DNA of 64,000 nucleotides from Koleobacter methoxysyntrophicus (lineage in GTDB: Bacteria; Bacillota; Thermosediminibacteria; Koleobacterales; Koleobacteraceae). Where the stretch lies: positions 1,020,001 to 1,084,000 of the forward strand of contig NZ_CP059066.1 in assembly GCF_017301615.1 (NCBI RefSeq). Direction: 5' to 3'. The position numbers were made by a program, and so were the translations under genes. The notes under the pieces are model-generated. The model ran no database searches, was not told the origin of the DNA, and worked only from the letters and a program-made list of their open reading frames with translations. Of this stretch, positions 28,761 through 38,538 are shown piece after piece (position 1 is the first letter of the stretch; the number at the start of each line of letters is the position of its first letter).

Positions 28761-29348
28761 ATGGAAAAACAGGTAGATGCAAGGGGGCTTGCGTGCCCTC
28801 AGCCGGTCGTCATAACTAAAAAGGCCCTTGAAGAAATTGAAAAAGGGAAGGTGGTAGTTATTGTCGATTCAGAAGTTGCCAGAGATAACCTGGTGAAACT
28901 TGCAAAAAGTTTGGATTGTTCTGTGAATGTCGAGGAGTCAAACGGGGATTACCACATAAATATTTTAAAAGGCGAGGCCGTGGGCCTGAGCAAAATGGTC
29001 CAGGAAACCAACGGAGATTTTATTATATTAGTTACATCCCAATATATGGGGAAGGGCAGTGATGAACTGGGCGGGATTTTGATGAAAGGCTTTTTCTATG
29101 CCCTTTCGGAATCCTACAATCTGCCGCAGGCTGTGATATTTATGAACAGCGGTGTTAAACTTACGGTTGAGGGGACGGAGGTCCTTGAAAGCTTGTCCGT
29201 GCTGGAATCAAAAGGTGTTGAGATATTATCGTGCGGCACCTGTCTTGATTATTTCAATTTAAAGGATAAGCTGGTAAAGGGCGGAGTAACAAATATGTAC
29301 ACTATTGTGGAAAGGTTAAATGAAGCGAAAAAGGTTATTACCATTTAA
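28761..29348 (+). CDS. yedF: Sulfurtransferase-like selenium metabolism protein YedF
   Basis: The 195-residue fusion has a TusA-like N-terminus (DARGLACPQPV with the CPxP cysteine, ~1-70) and a DsrE-like C-terminus (~95-195) with a CGTC motif in ILSCGTCLDYFNLKD. The family co-occurs with selenium donor genes (selD) and is thought to handle selenium, but no biochemical role is established. The ATG at 28761 follows AGGAGGG. No selD is seen in this window. Confidence 0.9.
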   Translation: MEKQVDARGLACPQPVVITKKALEEIEKGKVVVIVDSEVARDNLVKLAKSLDCSVNVEESNGDYHINILKGEAVGLSKMVQETNGDFIILVTSQYMGKGSDELGGILMKGFFYALSESYNLPQAVIFMNSGVKLTVEGTEVLESLSVLESKGVEILSCGTCLDYFNLKDKLVKGGVTNMYTIVERLNEAKKVITI

Positions 29349-29363
29349 AAAGGGGATATTGGC

Positions 29364-30269
29364 ATGGAAATTTTCACGATGAGCATGGACAGTATTACCG
29401 GCGCTCTTAAGGATGGGGATTTTAGTGTGCTGGGTTTAGGGGTTTTGGGGCTTCTTTTAAAAATAATTGCTGTTATAGTTATTGCTAAGATTGTCCTGAG
29501 ATTCAGCGGTATATTAATTGAGAGGCTTTTGAAGCTTAAGAAGACCGATACCATTCATATCGACGAAAAAAAGGTAAATACCTTGAGGCCACTGCTGAAG
29601 AGCATTTTAAGGTATATTGTTTATTTTATTGCCGGGGTAACGGTTTTAAGGATGATCGGCATCCCTACCGAATCGATCCTGGCTACGGCCGGTATCGGTG
29701 GGCTGGCCGTGGGTTTTGGGGCACAGAACCTGGTAAAGGACGTTATTTCGGGTTTTTTCATCCTATTTGAGGAGCAGTTTTCCGTTGGTGACTATATATC
29801 AACAGGAGGGCTAAAAGGGATTGTGGAAGAAATGGGATTGCGGGTAACAAAACTTAGGGACTTCAGCGGTGAGCTTCATATTATACCTAATGGCGAAATA
29901 TCAACGGTTACAAACCATACCAGGGGGAGTATGAGGGCTTTAGTAGATGTGTCTGTAGCCTATGAAGAAGATATAGACAATGCAATACAGGTTTTGAAAA
30001 AAATCTGCGAAGAAATGGCTGGAGAATATGATGATATAATCGAAGGGCCTACGGTGCTGGGAGTCGTTGACCTGGGTGCATCAGAAGTAGTCATCCGGAT
30101 TATCGCAAAAACTGTTCCACTTCAACAGTGGAGCATTGAGCGGGAATTAAGGAGGAGGATTAAAAACACCTTTGATAAAGCAGGCATCGAGATACCCTAT
30201 CCTAGGAGGGTCATTATTGCCAGACAAGAAAACAAAAACTGCGGAGGTGTTGCAGGTGAAGAAGATTGA
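29364..30269 (+). CDS. Small-conductance mechanosensitive channel (MscS family)
   Basis: The 301-residue membrane channel releases solutes on hypo-osmotic shock. It has a first helix (~22-50), a second (~80-98) and the pore helix with the Gly/Ala pattern GGLAVGFGAQNLVKDVISG (~110-128). A beta domain and the cytosolic cage follow (IPNGEISTVTNHTRG, PYPRR at the end). The ATG at 29364 has AAAGGGG upstream. The end overlaps the DUF951 gene. Confidence 0.94.
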   Translation: MEIFTMSMDSITGALKDGDFSVLGLGVLGLLLKIIAVIVIAKIVLRFSGILIERLLKLKKTDTIHIDEKKVNTLRPLLKSILRYIVYFIAGVTVLRMIGIPTESILATAGIGGLAVGFGAQNLVKDVISGFFILFEEQFSVGDYISTGGLKGIVEEMGLRVTKLRDFSGELHIIPNGEISTVTNHTRGSMRALVDVSVAYEEDIDNAIQVLKKICEEMAGEYDDIIEGPTVLGVVDLGASEVVIRIIAKTVPLQQWSIERELRRRIKNTFDKAGIEIPYPRRVIIARQENKNCGGVAGEED

Positions 30270-30471
30270 ACTGGGGATAGGGGATGTGGTTCAGCTAAAA
30301 AAACAGCACCCATGTGGAAGCTATCAGTGGGAGATTTACAGGACAGGGATGGATTTCGGCATTAAGTGCCTGGGGTGTGGGAGAAAGGTGATGATTTCCA
30401 GAAGAAAAATAGAAAAAAGCGTTAAGGCCGTTATAAAGAAAGGAAGCGAGTCCGGCTCGTCACAGGCTTAA
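30256..30471 (+). CDS. DUF951 family protein
   Basis: The 71-residue protein has the pattern GDVVQLKKQHPCGSYQWEI and GIKCLGCGRKVMISR, with three conserved cysteines probably binding zinc. The function is unknown; it is normally found upstream of ychF or rpsF near Firmicute origins. The GTG at 30256 follows GGAGGTG and overlaps the mscS stop. It is the last core gene before the accessory island. Confidence 0.88.
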   Translation: MKKIELGIGDVVQLKKQHPCGSYQWEIYRTGMDFGIKCLGCGRKVMISRRKIEKSVKAVIKKGSESGSSQA

Positions 30472-30516
30472 GGGCAAAATAACGGTTGTTCGGGGAATAA
30501 TCAATAAAATCCTAAA

Positions 30517-31833
<1,317 letters not shown>

Positions 31834-32268
31834 TGAACCCTTCAAATCCAGTCAGTACTATCCTACCATTATGTTCTGGAAGAATAGAGTTTACTGGCAT
31901 AAAAGTCGTATTACAATCATGGCAATATAATACTTGCCTTGGATATGTCATTAAACCAGAACGACTAAGTATAGATATATCCTTATGACCATTTTTTGTT
32001 ACATGACAGTGCTTGTGTTCATGACAATGACTCTTAATTAGTTGCTCTTCTTGGGCCCTGATTTCTTGGATCGCAAGGTTTTTTTTAGTGCATTAGCAGC
32101 ATCCACTGCATTTTGCTCAATCTGATCTAGCCATGCCTGTTTATCCTCTTCGGTCATATCAGCAACAGGTTTTGTCTTTACAGAGTTAACTTCCGTTACT
32201 ATTAACCGATTAGCAACTTTATCATCCTTATCAATTTCCTCTAAAACAATACGGTATTTCCCCATCAT
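31834..32268 (-). pseudogene. N-terminal fragment of a transposase, cut by IS30, with an A8 frameshift site
   Basis: A 76-residue frame (32268-32038) begins MMGKYRIVLEEIDKDDK. At an eight-base A run (32086-32079; codons CTA AAA AAA ACC) the -1 frame continues open for over 60 codons. That part carries a Cys/His zinc-ribbon (SHCHEHKHCH, YCHDCNTTF) typical of transposase N-termini, then meets the IS30 end near 31834. The layout (short leader frame, A8, zinc-ribbon) mirrors the intact element at 49335. The ATG at 32268 has AAGGAG upstream. The remainder of the element is missing on the far side of IS30. Confidence 0.6.
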
Positions 32269-32283
32269 AAACGCTCCTTGTTA

Positions 32284-32352
32284 TTGGATTATGAGCCAGA
32301 GCTACATGATTATCATGATTTACTGATAATCAGAATACAGCTCACAATCCAA
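32284..32352. repeat. Nested palindrome upstream of the cut transposase gene
   Basis: An outer 13-base arm TTGGATTATGAGC (32284-32296) pairs with GCTCACAATCCAA (32340-32352) with one mismatch; an inner GATTATCA (32308-32315) pairs with TGATAATC (32324-32331). It lies 15 bp before the start of the minus-strand transposase fragment and could be a transposon end, an operator or a hairpin damping transposase expression. From 32353 to about 32580 I see only AT-rich DNA. Confidence 0.6.
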
Positions 32353-32580
32353 TCATACATTATAAAGAGCAATTTGCTCAGTCGTTTTTGCAATTTATTC
32401 CAAATAATCTATGGATGCTCACCAATTTGCTTTTTCATGCTAAGAAAAAATTTAAACAATAAAGAAGGAATTTGAAATCGAATGTAGAATATACATACAT
32501 AATTGAAGTATTGATGTAGAAACTTGTCCTGCTAAATATCAAAAAAAGTTGAATTATTCATGTTTTTGTTTTCTGAAAAC

Positions 32581-32594
32581 TGTAAGCGTTTACA
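32581..32594. promoter_or_regulatory. LacI/CcpA-type operator before lacI
   Basis: TGTAAGCGTTTACA fits the TGNAANCGNNNNCA pattern of LacI-family and cre sites. It is 23 bp upstream of the lacI-type start, fitting autoregulation or catabolite control. Confidence 0.65.
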
Positions 32595-32616
32595 TGTTAT
32601 TATGGAAGTGGATGCC

Positions 32617-33633
32617 ATGTCAAAAACCATTTATGATGTTGCCAAAAAAGCAGGAGTTTCAATAGCGACTGTTTCGAGGGTCCTTAACAAAAAAGATAAT
32701 GTGAGTGATGAAACAAAGAAGAGAGTATTAAATGCCATTAAAGAACTTGATTATGTACCTAACATGGTTGCATCAGCCTTAATGACGAAAAAAATGTTCA
32801 CTTTAAGTTTGCTCATTCCTGATATATCAAACCCATATTTTTCAGAAATAGCAAGGGGAGTTGAAGATGCAGCAAATAATTACAACTATAATGTGATTGT
32901 TTGTAATACTGACTATGATTTAAAAAAGGAGGCCATATATTTAAACCTTTTAAGACAAAAAAGTGTTGATGGCTTTATTGTTTCATCGGCCACCTATAAT
33001 GATGAAAATATATGTAATTTTGATCATAAAAAGTATCCACTAGTTTTGTTGGGGAGAGAAATTGAGGGTGCTGAAGAAAATAAAAAAATTGATATAATTG
33101 TTTCAAACAATGTTTGTGGGGGATATTTAGCCACAGAACATCTAATAGAATTAGGTCACAGAAAGATAGATTTAATTTTGGGACCAAAGGAAATTAAAGT
33201 CAACCAGGAACGAGAAAAGGGATACAGAAAAGCTTTACAAGATTATGAAATTACGGTAGATGAAAACAGAATTCATAGTGGGGAATTCAAAATAAAATCT
33301 GGCTATTCAAAGGCCCTTGAAATATTACAAAAAAAAGATCGGCCAACTGCTATATTTGCAGGAAGCGATGTTATAGCTATAGGTGTGTTGAAGGCAGCAA
33401 GAGTCCTTGGTTTTAAAGTGCCCGGCGATCTTTCAGTTGTAGGCTATGATAACACAATCCTTGCAGAAATAGCTGATCCTCCTTTAACGACAATCAATCA
33501 GCAAATGTATAGAATGGGATATTTGGCTGCCGAAATGTTAATTAAAAGGCTAAGAGGGGCCAAAAGACCTATTCAAAGAATAGTGTTTGACACAGAACTT
33601 GTTGTAAGAAAGTCTAGTAGTAGACCGAGATAG
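32617..33633 (+). CDS. LacI family transcriptional regulator of the inositol island
   Basis: The 338-residue protein has the LacI helix-turn-helix at its N-terminus (TIYDVAKKAGVSIATVSRVLN) and hinge NMVASALMTKK. A periplasmic-binding-like effector domain follows (LLIPDISNPYFSEIARGVED, VGYDNTILAEIADPPLTTI). The ATG at 32617 is chosen so that the DNA-binding helix starts near residue 4; GGAAGTGG lies upstream. It precedes the transporter and catabolic genes, and matching palindromes flank it on both sides, so it probably represses them until an inositol-derived inducer binds. The effector is inferred, not seen. Confidence 0.9.
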   Translation: MSKTIYDVAKKAGVSIATVSRVLNKKDNVSDETKKRVLNAIKELDYVPNMVASALMTKKMFTLSLLIPDISNPYFSEIARGVEDAANNYNYNVIVCNTDYDLKKEAIYLNLLRQKSVDGFIVSSATYNDENICNFDHKKYPLVLLGREIEGAEENKKIDIIVSNNVCGGYLATEHLIELGHRKIDLILGPKEIKVNQEREKGYRKALQDYEITVDENRIHSGEFKIKSGYSKALEILQKKDRPTAIFAGSDVIAIGVLKAARVLGFKVPGDLSVVGYDNTILAEIADPPLTTINQQMYRMGYLAAEMLIKRLRGAKRPIQRIVFDTELVVRKSSSRPR

Positions 33634-33649
33634 TTATTTATGGCAATTA

Positions 33650-33663
33650 TGTAAGCGGTTACA
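33650..33663. promoter_or_regulatory. LacI/CcpA-type operator before the transporter operon
   Basis: TGTAAGCGGTTACA: arms TGTAA/TTACA are perfectly palindromic. It lies between lacI and the binding-protein gene and differs by one base from the site ahead of lacI, so both are probably bound by the same regulator. Confidence 0.7.
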
Positions 33664-33712
33664 CATATTAGAGCACAAAGTGTTAGGAGTAATAAATAGG
33701 AAGGGGGGATAC

Positions 33713-33745
33713 ATGGCAAAAAATTTAAAGGATTTTGTCATTTAA
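33713..33745 (+). CDS. Possible 10-residue leader peptide
   Basis: An ATG directly after the strong ribosome site GGAAGGGGGGATAC opens the frame MAKNLKDFVI and stops 30 bp before the binding-protein gene. The strong site suggests it is translated; it may couple or tune translation of the operon, or be a relic. Confidence 0.3.
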   Translation: MAKNLKDFVI

Positions 33746-33775
33746 CCCAAAAAATATTTAAAAGGGGGCAAAACA

Positions 33776-34762
33776 ATGTCTAGAAAACTTTTAAGAAGTG
33801 CAAGTCTGTTAATAGTAGTTAGCTTGGTTTTTGCATTACTTGCAGGCTGTTCCACGTCAAATGAACAAACTGTTGATCAAGAAGCTGACGAAGTCCTTAA
33901 AATCGGAGTTGTTGTTAAGGCATTAAACAGTGACTACTGGAAAATTGTTGAAGCAGGGGCTTTGCAGGCAGGAAAAGACTTGGGTGTGGAAGTTACAGTT
34001 TTAGGCCCTTCTGCTGAAACAAAAGTAGCCGAGCAGGTTGCAATGATTGAAGATCAAATAACAAAAGGTGTTGATGCCCTAGCTATAGCACCATCTCAGC
34101 CTTCTTCAGCAATTCCGACCTTTGAACGGGCGAAAGAAGCAGGTATACCAGTTGTGCTTATTGATACTGATGCAGATTGGGATAGTAAAGTATCTTTCGT
34201 CGGTACTGGAAACTATGCCGGCGGTAAACAAGGTGGTCAGTATATTCTCGATAAGCTAGGGGAAGGAGCGAAAGTGGTAATTCTGCGAGGTGCAATGGGA
34301 GACCCAACACATGATGAGAGGGCTAATGGTGCTATTGAGGTCATGAAAGCTGGAGGAATTGAAATTTTGGATATTCAGCCAGCCAACAGTGACCGTGGTA
34401 TGGGAATGAGTGTTATGGAAAATCTCCTTCAAGCACATCCGCAAATAGATGGAGTTTTTGCTACAAATGATGAAATGGCTCTTGGTGCTATTAGAGCGAT
34501 TCAAGGGGCTAAGAGGGATGATGTAAAAGTGGTTGTAGGTTTTGATGGTTCACCAGATGCTTTAAAATCTATTGCCGCGGGAGAATTAACAGCTTCAGTT
34601 GCACAGAGCCCGTACAATATTGGTTATATGGGAGTTGAAGCAGCAGTTAAAGCAGCAAAAGGAGAAAAAGTCGATAAACGAATCGATACCGGTACTGAAA
34701 TTATTGACAAGGCTAATGTTGAAGAAGCTCAGGCAAAGTTGGATGAAATCTTGGGTAATTAA
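33776..34762 (+). CDS. Sugar ABC transporter substrate-binding lipoprotein (ribose/inositol type)
   Basis: The 328-residue protein has a lipoprotein signal (LVFALLAGC with lipobox Cys at about residue 25) and a type I periplasmic-binding fold of the RbsB/IbpA class (IGVVVKALNSDYWKIVEAGA, VVGFDGSPDALKSIAAGEL). It would capture the sugar outside the membrane and hand it to the permease. By context the ligand is probably myo-inositol, but the sequence alone only places it in the CUT2 class. The ATG at 33776 has AAAAGGGGG upstream. ATPase and permease follow. Confidence 0.9.
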   Translation: MSRKLLRSASLLIVVSLVFALLAGCSTSNEQTVDQEADEVLKIGVVVKALNSDYWKIVEAGALQAGKDLGVEVTVLGPSAETKVAEQVAMIEDQITKGVDALAIAPSQPSSAIPTFERAKEAGIPVVLIDTDADWDSKVSFVGTGNYAGGKQGGQYILDKLGEGAKVVILRGAMGDPTHDERANGAIEVMKAGGIEILDIQPANSDRGMGMSVMENLLQAHPQIDGVFATNDEMALGAIRAIQGAKRDDVKVVVGFDGSPDALKSIAAGELTASVAQSPYNIGYMGVEAAVKAAKGEKVDKRIDTGTEIIDKANVEEAQAKLDEILGN

Positions 34763-34840
34763 TATACGCTTCCGGGGGTGGGTAAAGTGATACCTATCCC
34801 TGGAACATTTAGTAAATTTTAACTTGGAAGGGGTGAACAT

Positions 34841-36385
34841 GTGACGGAAACAATTTTAAAATCAAAGTCAATAACAAAGAAATTCCCCGGAGTAATTGCT
34901 CTTGACAATGTAGATTTGGATATAAAAAAAGGAGAGGTTCATGCCCTCGTAGGAGAAAATGGTGCCGGCAAATCAACATTAATTAAAATACTAACTGGTG
35001 CCTATATAAAAGATGAAGGCACAATCTACTGGAAAGATAACGAAATTGAAATAAAAAATCCAAAACATGCTATAGAGCTTGGAATTGCAGCAATATACCA
35101 GGAATTAAATCTTATACCTGAACTCTCCGTTGCAGAAAATATTTTTCTCGGAAGGGAAATCAAGGAAAAAGGCACCAAAATGTTTTTAGATATTAAGACA
35201 ATGCGAGAAAAAGCGCGGCAGATTTTAAAGGATTTAGGTCAAAATATAGATCCCACAATGAAAACCGGATTTTTAGGAATTGGAAAGCAGCAGATGGTTG
35301 AGATTGCCAAAGCACTTTCAATGAATGCAGAAATCATAATAATGGACGAACCCACTTCAAGCCTTAGTGGTGGTGAAGTAAGAGAATTAATGAAAACAAT
35401 TCATAGATTAAGGGAAAAAGGTATATCTGTAATTTTTATATCTCATCGATTAGAGGAAGTTATGGAAATTGCTGATAGAGCTACCGTTTTAAGAGATGGT
35501 CAAAAAATAATAACGGTAAACATTAGTGAAACCACTAAGGAAGATCTAATAAAATACATGGTTGGTAGAAGTTTAGAAGAACAGTTTCCTAAAATTCCTT
35601 GCAAAACAGGAGAGGAAGGATTAAGGGTTGAAAACCTTAACAGGGGTAATATACTAAAAGATATAAATTTTACGGCATACAAAGGTGAGGTATTAGGGGT
35701 AGCCGGTCTTGTAGGTTCAGGTAGAACTGAAATGGCAAGAGCTATTTTTGGTGCTGACCCTATCGATAGTGGGGAAATTTATATAGAGGGTCATAGAGTA
35801 AAAATAAAGTCTCCTCAAGATGCCATCAAGCATGGTATGGCTTTTTTAACAGAAGACAGGAAGGGTCAGGGGCTATTTCTGGATGACGACATAAATTTCA
35901 ATATGACAATTGCTTCATTAAAAAAGTTTATTAAAAGGTTGCTTTTAAATATAAAAGAACAAAAAAATGAAACTAAAAAGCTTATTAAAGACTTACAGAT
36001 TAAACCACCAGACATCAACAAAAAAGCTAGGAACCTTAGTGGTGGAAACCAACAAAAGCTTGTAATAGGTAAATGGTTATCGTCAGATGCTGATGTTTTT
36101 ATTTTTGATGAACCCACTAGGGGAATCGATGTAGGGGCAAAAGTTGAAGTATATAATCTTATTAATAGCTTAACTAAAAAGGGTAAAACGATAATAATGA
36201 TATCCTCTGAACTTCCAGAAATATTAGGAATGAGTGATAGAATTATTGTGATGCATGAAGGAAGGATTGCGGGAGAATTTGAAAGGCACGAAGCAACTCA
36301 AGAAAAAATAATGAAAGCGGCAACTGGGGAGGTGCAAAACTGTGAGTGCGAAAGTGAGAGAGAAAACCGTGGACGAAATTTATAA
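34841..36385 (+). CDS. Sugar ABC transporter ATP-binding protein (RbsA-like, double ATPase)
   Basis: The 514 residues hold two ATPase halves as in CUT2 transporters. The first half has Walker A GENGAGKSTLIKIL (~40), Walker B IIIMDEPTSSL (~165) and a variant signature around LGIGKQQMVEIAKALS. The second half has a degenerate Walker A GLVGSGRTEMARAIFG (~290), signature NLSGGNQQKLVIGKWL (~400) and Walker B VFIFDEPTRGIDVGAK. The GTG at 34841 follows GGAAGGGG. The end overlaps the permease start by 44 bp. It powers import of the island sugar. Confidence 0.93.
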   Translation: MTETILKSKSITKKFPGVIALDNVDLDIKKGEVHALVGENGAGKSTLIKILTGAYIKDEGTIYWKDNEIEIKNPKHAIELGIAAIYQELNLIPELSVAENIFLGREIKEKGTKMFLDIKTMREKARQILKDLGQNIDPTMKTGFLGIGKQQMVEIAKALSMNAEIIIMDEPTSSLSGGEVRELMKTIHRLREKGISVIFISHRLEEVMEIADRATVLRDGQKIITVNISETTKEDLIKYMVGRSLEEQFPKIPCKTGEEGLRVENLNRGNILKDINFTAYKGEVLGVAGLVGSGRTEMARAIFGADPIDSGEIYIEGHRVKIKSPQDAIKHGMAFLTEDRKGQGLFLDDDINFNMTIASLKKFIKRLLLNIKEQKNETKKLIKDLQIKPPDINKKARNLSGGNQQKLVIGKWLSSDADVFIFDEPTRGIDVGAKVEVYNLINSLTKKGKTIIMISSELPEILGMSDRIIVMHEGRIAGEFERHEATQEKIMKAATGEVQNCECESERENRGRNL

Positions 36386-37343
36386 AACAAGAAAATGGCG
36401 TGAATTAATCTACAGCCTTGGGGCGCTATTAGGATTAATTCTTTTATGTGTTGTTTTGAGTGTTTTATCTCCACATTTCTTGACAGTGAGAAACTTAATG
36501 AATATAGCCCGTCAATCTGCAGTAAACAGCTTGATCTCTGTTGGGATGCTGCTGGCAATTTTAACAGCAGGGATTGACCTATCTGTTGGTTCCATATTGG
36601 CTCTGGCAACAACTTCTATGGGTATATTAGTTGTAAATTTTGGTTTAAATCCTTTTTTAGGTATGTTAGTTTGTTTAGGAATAGGAGCTCTACTGGGAGC
36701 AATAAATGGTTTAATGTTGACCAAATTGCATCTTCCACATCCCTTCATTGCCACACTGGGAATGATGAATATTGCCAGAGGTCTTGCATTAATTATAACT
36801 GATGCAACTCCTGTTTCAGGCTTTCCGAAGTCTATTCAATTTTTTGGAGCAGCTTTTATCGGACCTGTTCCCGTAAGTTTTATTCTTGTGTTAGTTGTTT
36901 TCAGTTTGTTTCACATTTTCCTTAATAGAACAGCAATTGGTAGGTATATTTATGCTGTTGGAGGGAATATTGAAGCTGCGAGACTGTCAGGTATTAATGT
37001 GGATAGAATTCTCACGATAGTATATACATTGAGCGGTCTGATGGCGGCCCTTGGAGGCCTGGTTTTGGTCGGAAGAGTTAATGCTGCATATCCACTTGCT
37101 GGTTTGGGATATGAGCTTGATGCAATTGCAGCTGCTATTATCGGAGGAGCCAGCTTTTTCGGTGGAGTTGGAACAGTATGGGGGACGTTGATAGGAGCTA
37201 TGATTATGGCAGTTTTAAGAAATGGTTTAAACTTGTTAGGCGTTTCAGCGGATTTGCAAACCGTTGCCATTGGTGTTGTTATAGTAGCAGCTGTATATAT
37301 TGATGTTCTAAGAAGAAGAGCGGCAAAACAGGATGAAAGGTAA
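36342..37343 (+). CDS. Sugar ABC transporter permease (RbsC-like)
   Basis: A 333-residue membrane protein with about nine hydrophobic helices after a basic cytoplasmic N-terminus. It has the CUT2 permease blocks ILTAGIDLSVGSILALA (~70) and GGASFFGGVGTVWGTLIGA (~265). GTG at 36342 with GGGGAGGTG upstream, overlapping the ATPase gene. With its two neighbours it forms a complete importer. Confidence 0.92.
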   Translation: MSAKVREKTVDEIYKTRKWRELIYSLGALLGLILLCVVLSVLSPHFLTVRNLMNIARQSAVNSLISVGMLLAILTAGIDLSVGSILALATTSMGILVVNFGLNPFLGMLVCLGIGALLGAINGLMLTKLHLPHPFIATLGMMNIARGLALIITDATPVSGFPKSIQFFGAAFIGPVPVSFILVLVVFSLFHIFLNRTAIGRYIYAVGGNIEAARLSGINVDRILTIVYTLSGLMAALGGLVLVGRVNAAYPLAGLGYELDAIAAAIIGGASFFGGVGTVWGTLIGAMIMAVLRNGLNLLGVSADLQTVAIGVVIVAAVYIDVLRRRAAKQDER

Positions 37344-37410
37344 AAATTGTACAGACAAGTTTTAAGCATGTGATAAATCCGATATCCTTTTTTAAGAAAG
37401 GAGGAAAGTA

Positions 37411-38445
37411 ATGCAAAAGTTAAAAATCGGAATTATTGGAGCAGGAAGGATTGGAAGACTTCATGCTGAAAATATCGTTGCAAATTTTGGGTATGTTAAG
37501 GTCAAATCAATTGCAGACATATTTGCCGATAAAATTAAGGATTGGGCTTATGAACTGGGTATAAAAAACGTCTATACTGATTATAAAGAAGTTATAAAAG
37601 ACCCTGAAATCGATGCAGTTTTGATTTGTTCTTCAACCGATACCCATGCAAAATTCATTATCGAATCGGCAAAAGCAGGAAAACACATTTTCTGTGAAAA
37701 ACCTATTGACCTTAACCCGGAAAAAGTTAAAGAAGCCCTTGAAGTGGTAAAACAGGAAGGAGTAAAGCTGCAGGTTGGATTCAACAGAAGATTTGATGCA
37801 AACTTTAAGAGTTTACGCGATGCAGTTATGGAAGGTAAAATTGGAGATCCGCACATAATTAAAATTACTTCAAGAGATCCTTCACCTCCCCCGATTGATT
37901 ATATCAAAGTATCAGGTGGAATATTTTTGGATATGACCATTCATGATTTTGACATATTAAGGTTTTTATCAGGTAGCGAAGTAGAGGAAGTGTACACACA
38001 GGCAGCGGTGCTTGTGGATCCGGCAATCGGTGAAGCCGGAGATGTAGACACAGCCATCATAACATTAAAAATGAAGAATGGAGCTTTAGCAGTAATTGAT
38101 AACAGTAGAAAAGCAGTGTACGGCTACGACCAAAGAGCTGAAGTGTTTGGTTCAAAAGGTTGTGTTTGCATAGAAAATGAAGTTCCAAGTAGCATGGTGT
38201 TGAGTACTGTTGATGGAGTCTACAGCGAAAAACCTAAATATTTCTTCCTGGAGAGGTATAAAGAGGCTTATATCGAAGAAATAAGACAATTCTTTGAATG
38301 TATCCTAAAGGATACAGAACCACCTGTTACAGGTGATGATGGCTTGAAACCCGTATTGATAGGCCATGCTGCCTGGAAATCCTTCAAAGAAGGCAGACCA
38401 GTGAAAGTAGAATATGATATAATGGGGGGAGCGGAAGCAATGTAA
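37411..38445 (+). CDS. iolG: Inositol 2-dehydrogenase (IolG-like, Gfo/Idh/MocA family)
   Basis: NAD-dependent oxidoreductase expected to turn myo-inositol into scyllo-inosose (2-keto-myo-inositol). The 344 residues show the N-terminal Rossmann loop GIIGAGRIGRLHAENI, the family Lys in FCEKPIDL (~95) and the catalytic Asp-His pair in GGIFLDMTIHDFDILRFL (~170-188). Family membership is certain. The inositol assignment rests on similarity to IolG proteins and on the next three genes being the rest of the same route. The ATG at 37411 has AAAGGAGG upstream. Confidence 0.88.
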   Translation: MQKLKIGIIGAGRIGRLHAENIVANFGYVKVKSIADIFADKIKDWAYELGIKNVYTDYKEVIKDPEIDAVLICSSTDTHAKFIIESAKAGKHIFCEKPIDLNPEKVKEALEVVKQEGVKLQVGFNRRFDANFKSLRDAVMEGKIGDPHIIKITSRDPSPPPIDYIKVSGGIFLDMTIHDFDILRFLSGSEVEEVYTQAAVLVDPAIGEAGDVDTAIITLKMKNGALAVIDNSRKAVYGYDQRAEVFGSKGCVCIENEVPSSMVLSTVDGVYSEKPKYFFLERYKEAYIEEIRQFFECILKDTEPPVTGDDGLKPVLIGHAAWKSFKEGRPVKVEYDIMGGAEAM

Positions 38446-38538
38446 ATATTGCCATAGTTCTGATAATAAAACCAGAAAGCTAGACAATTTTAATAAGTTT
38501 TAGAAAAATCAAAAATAAACTTTGAGGAGGTTTAAAAA

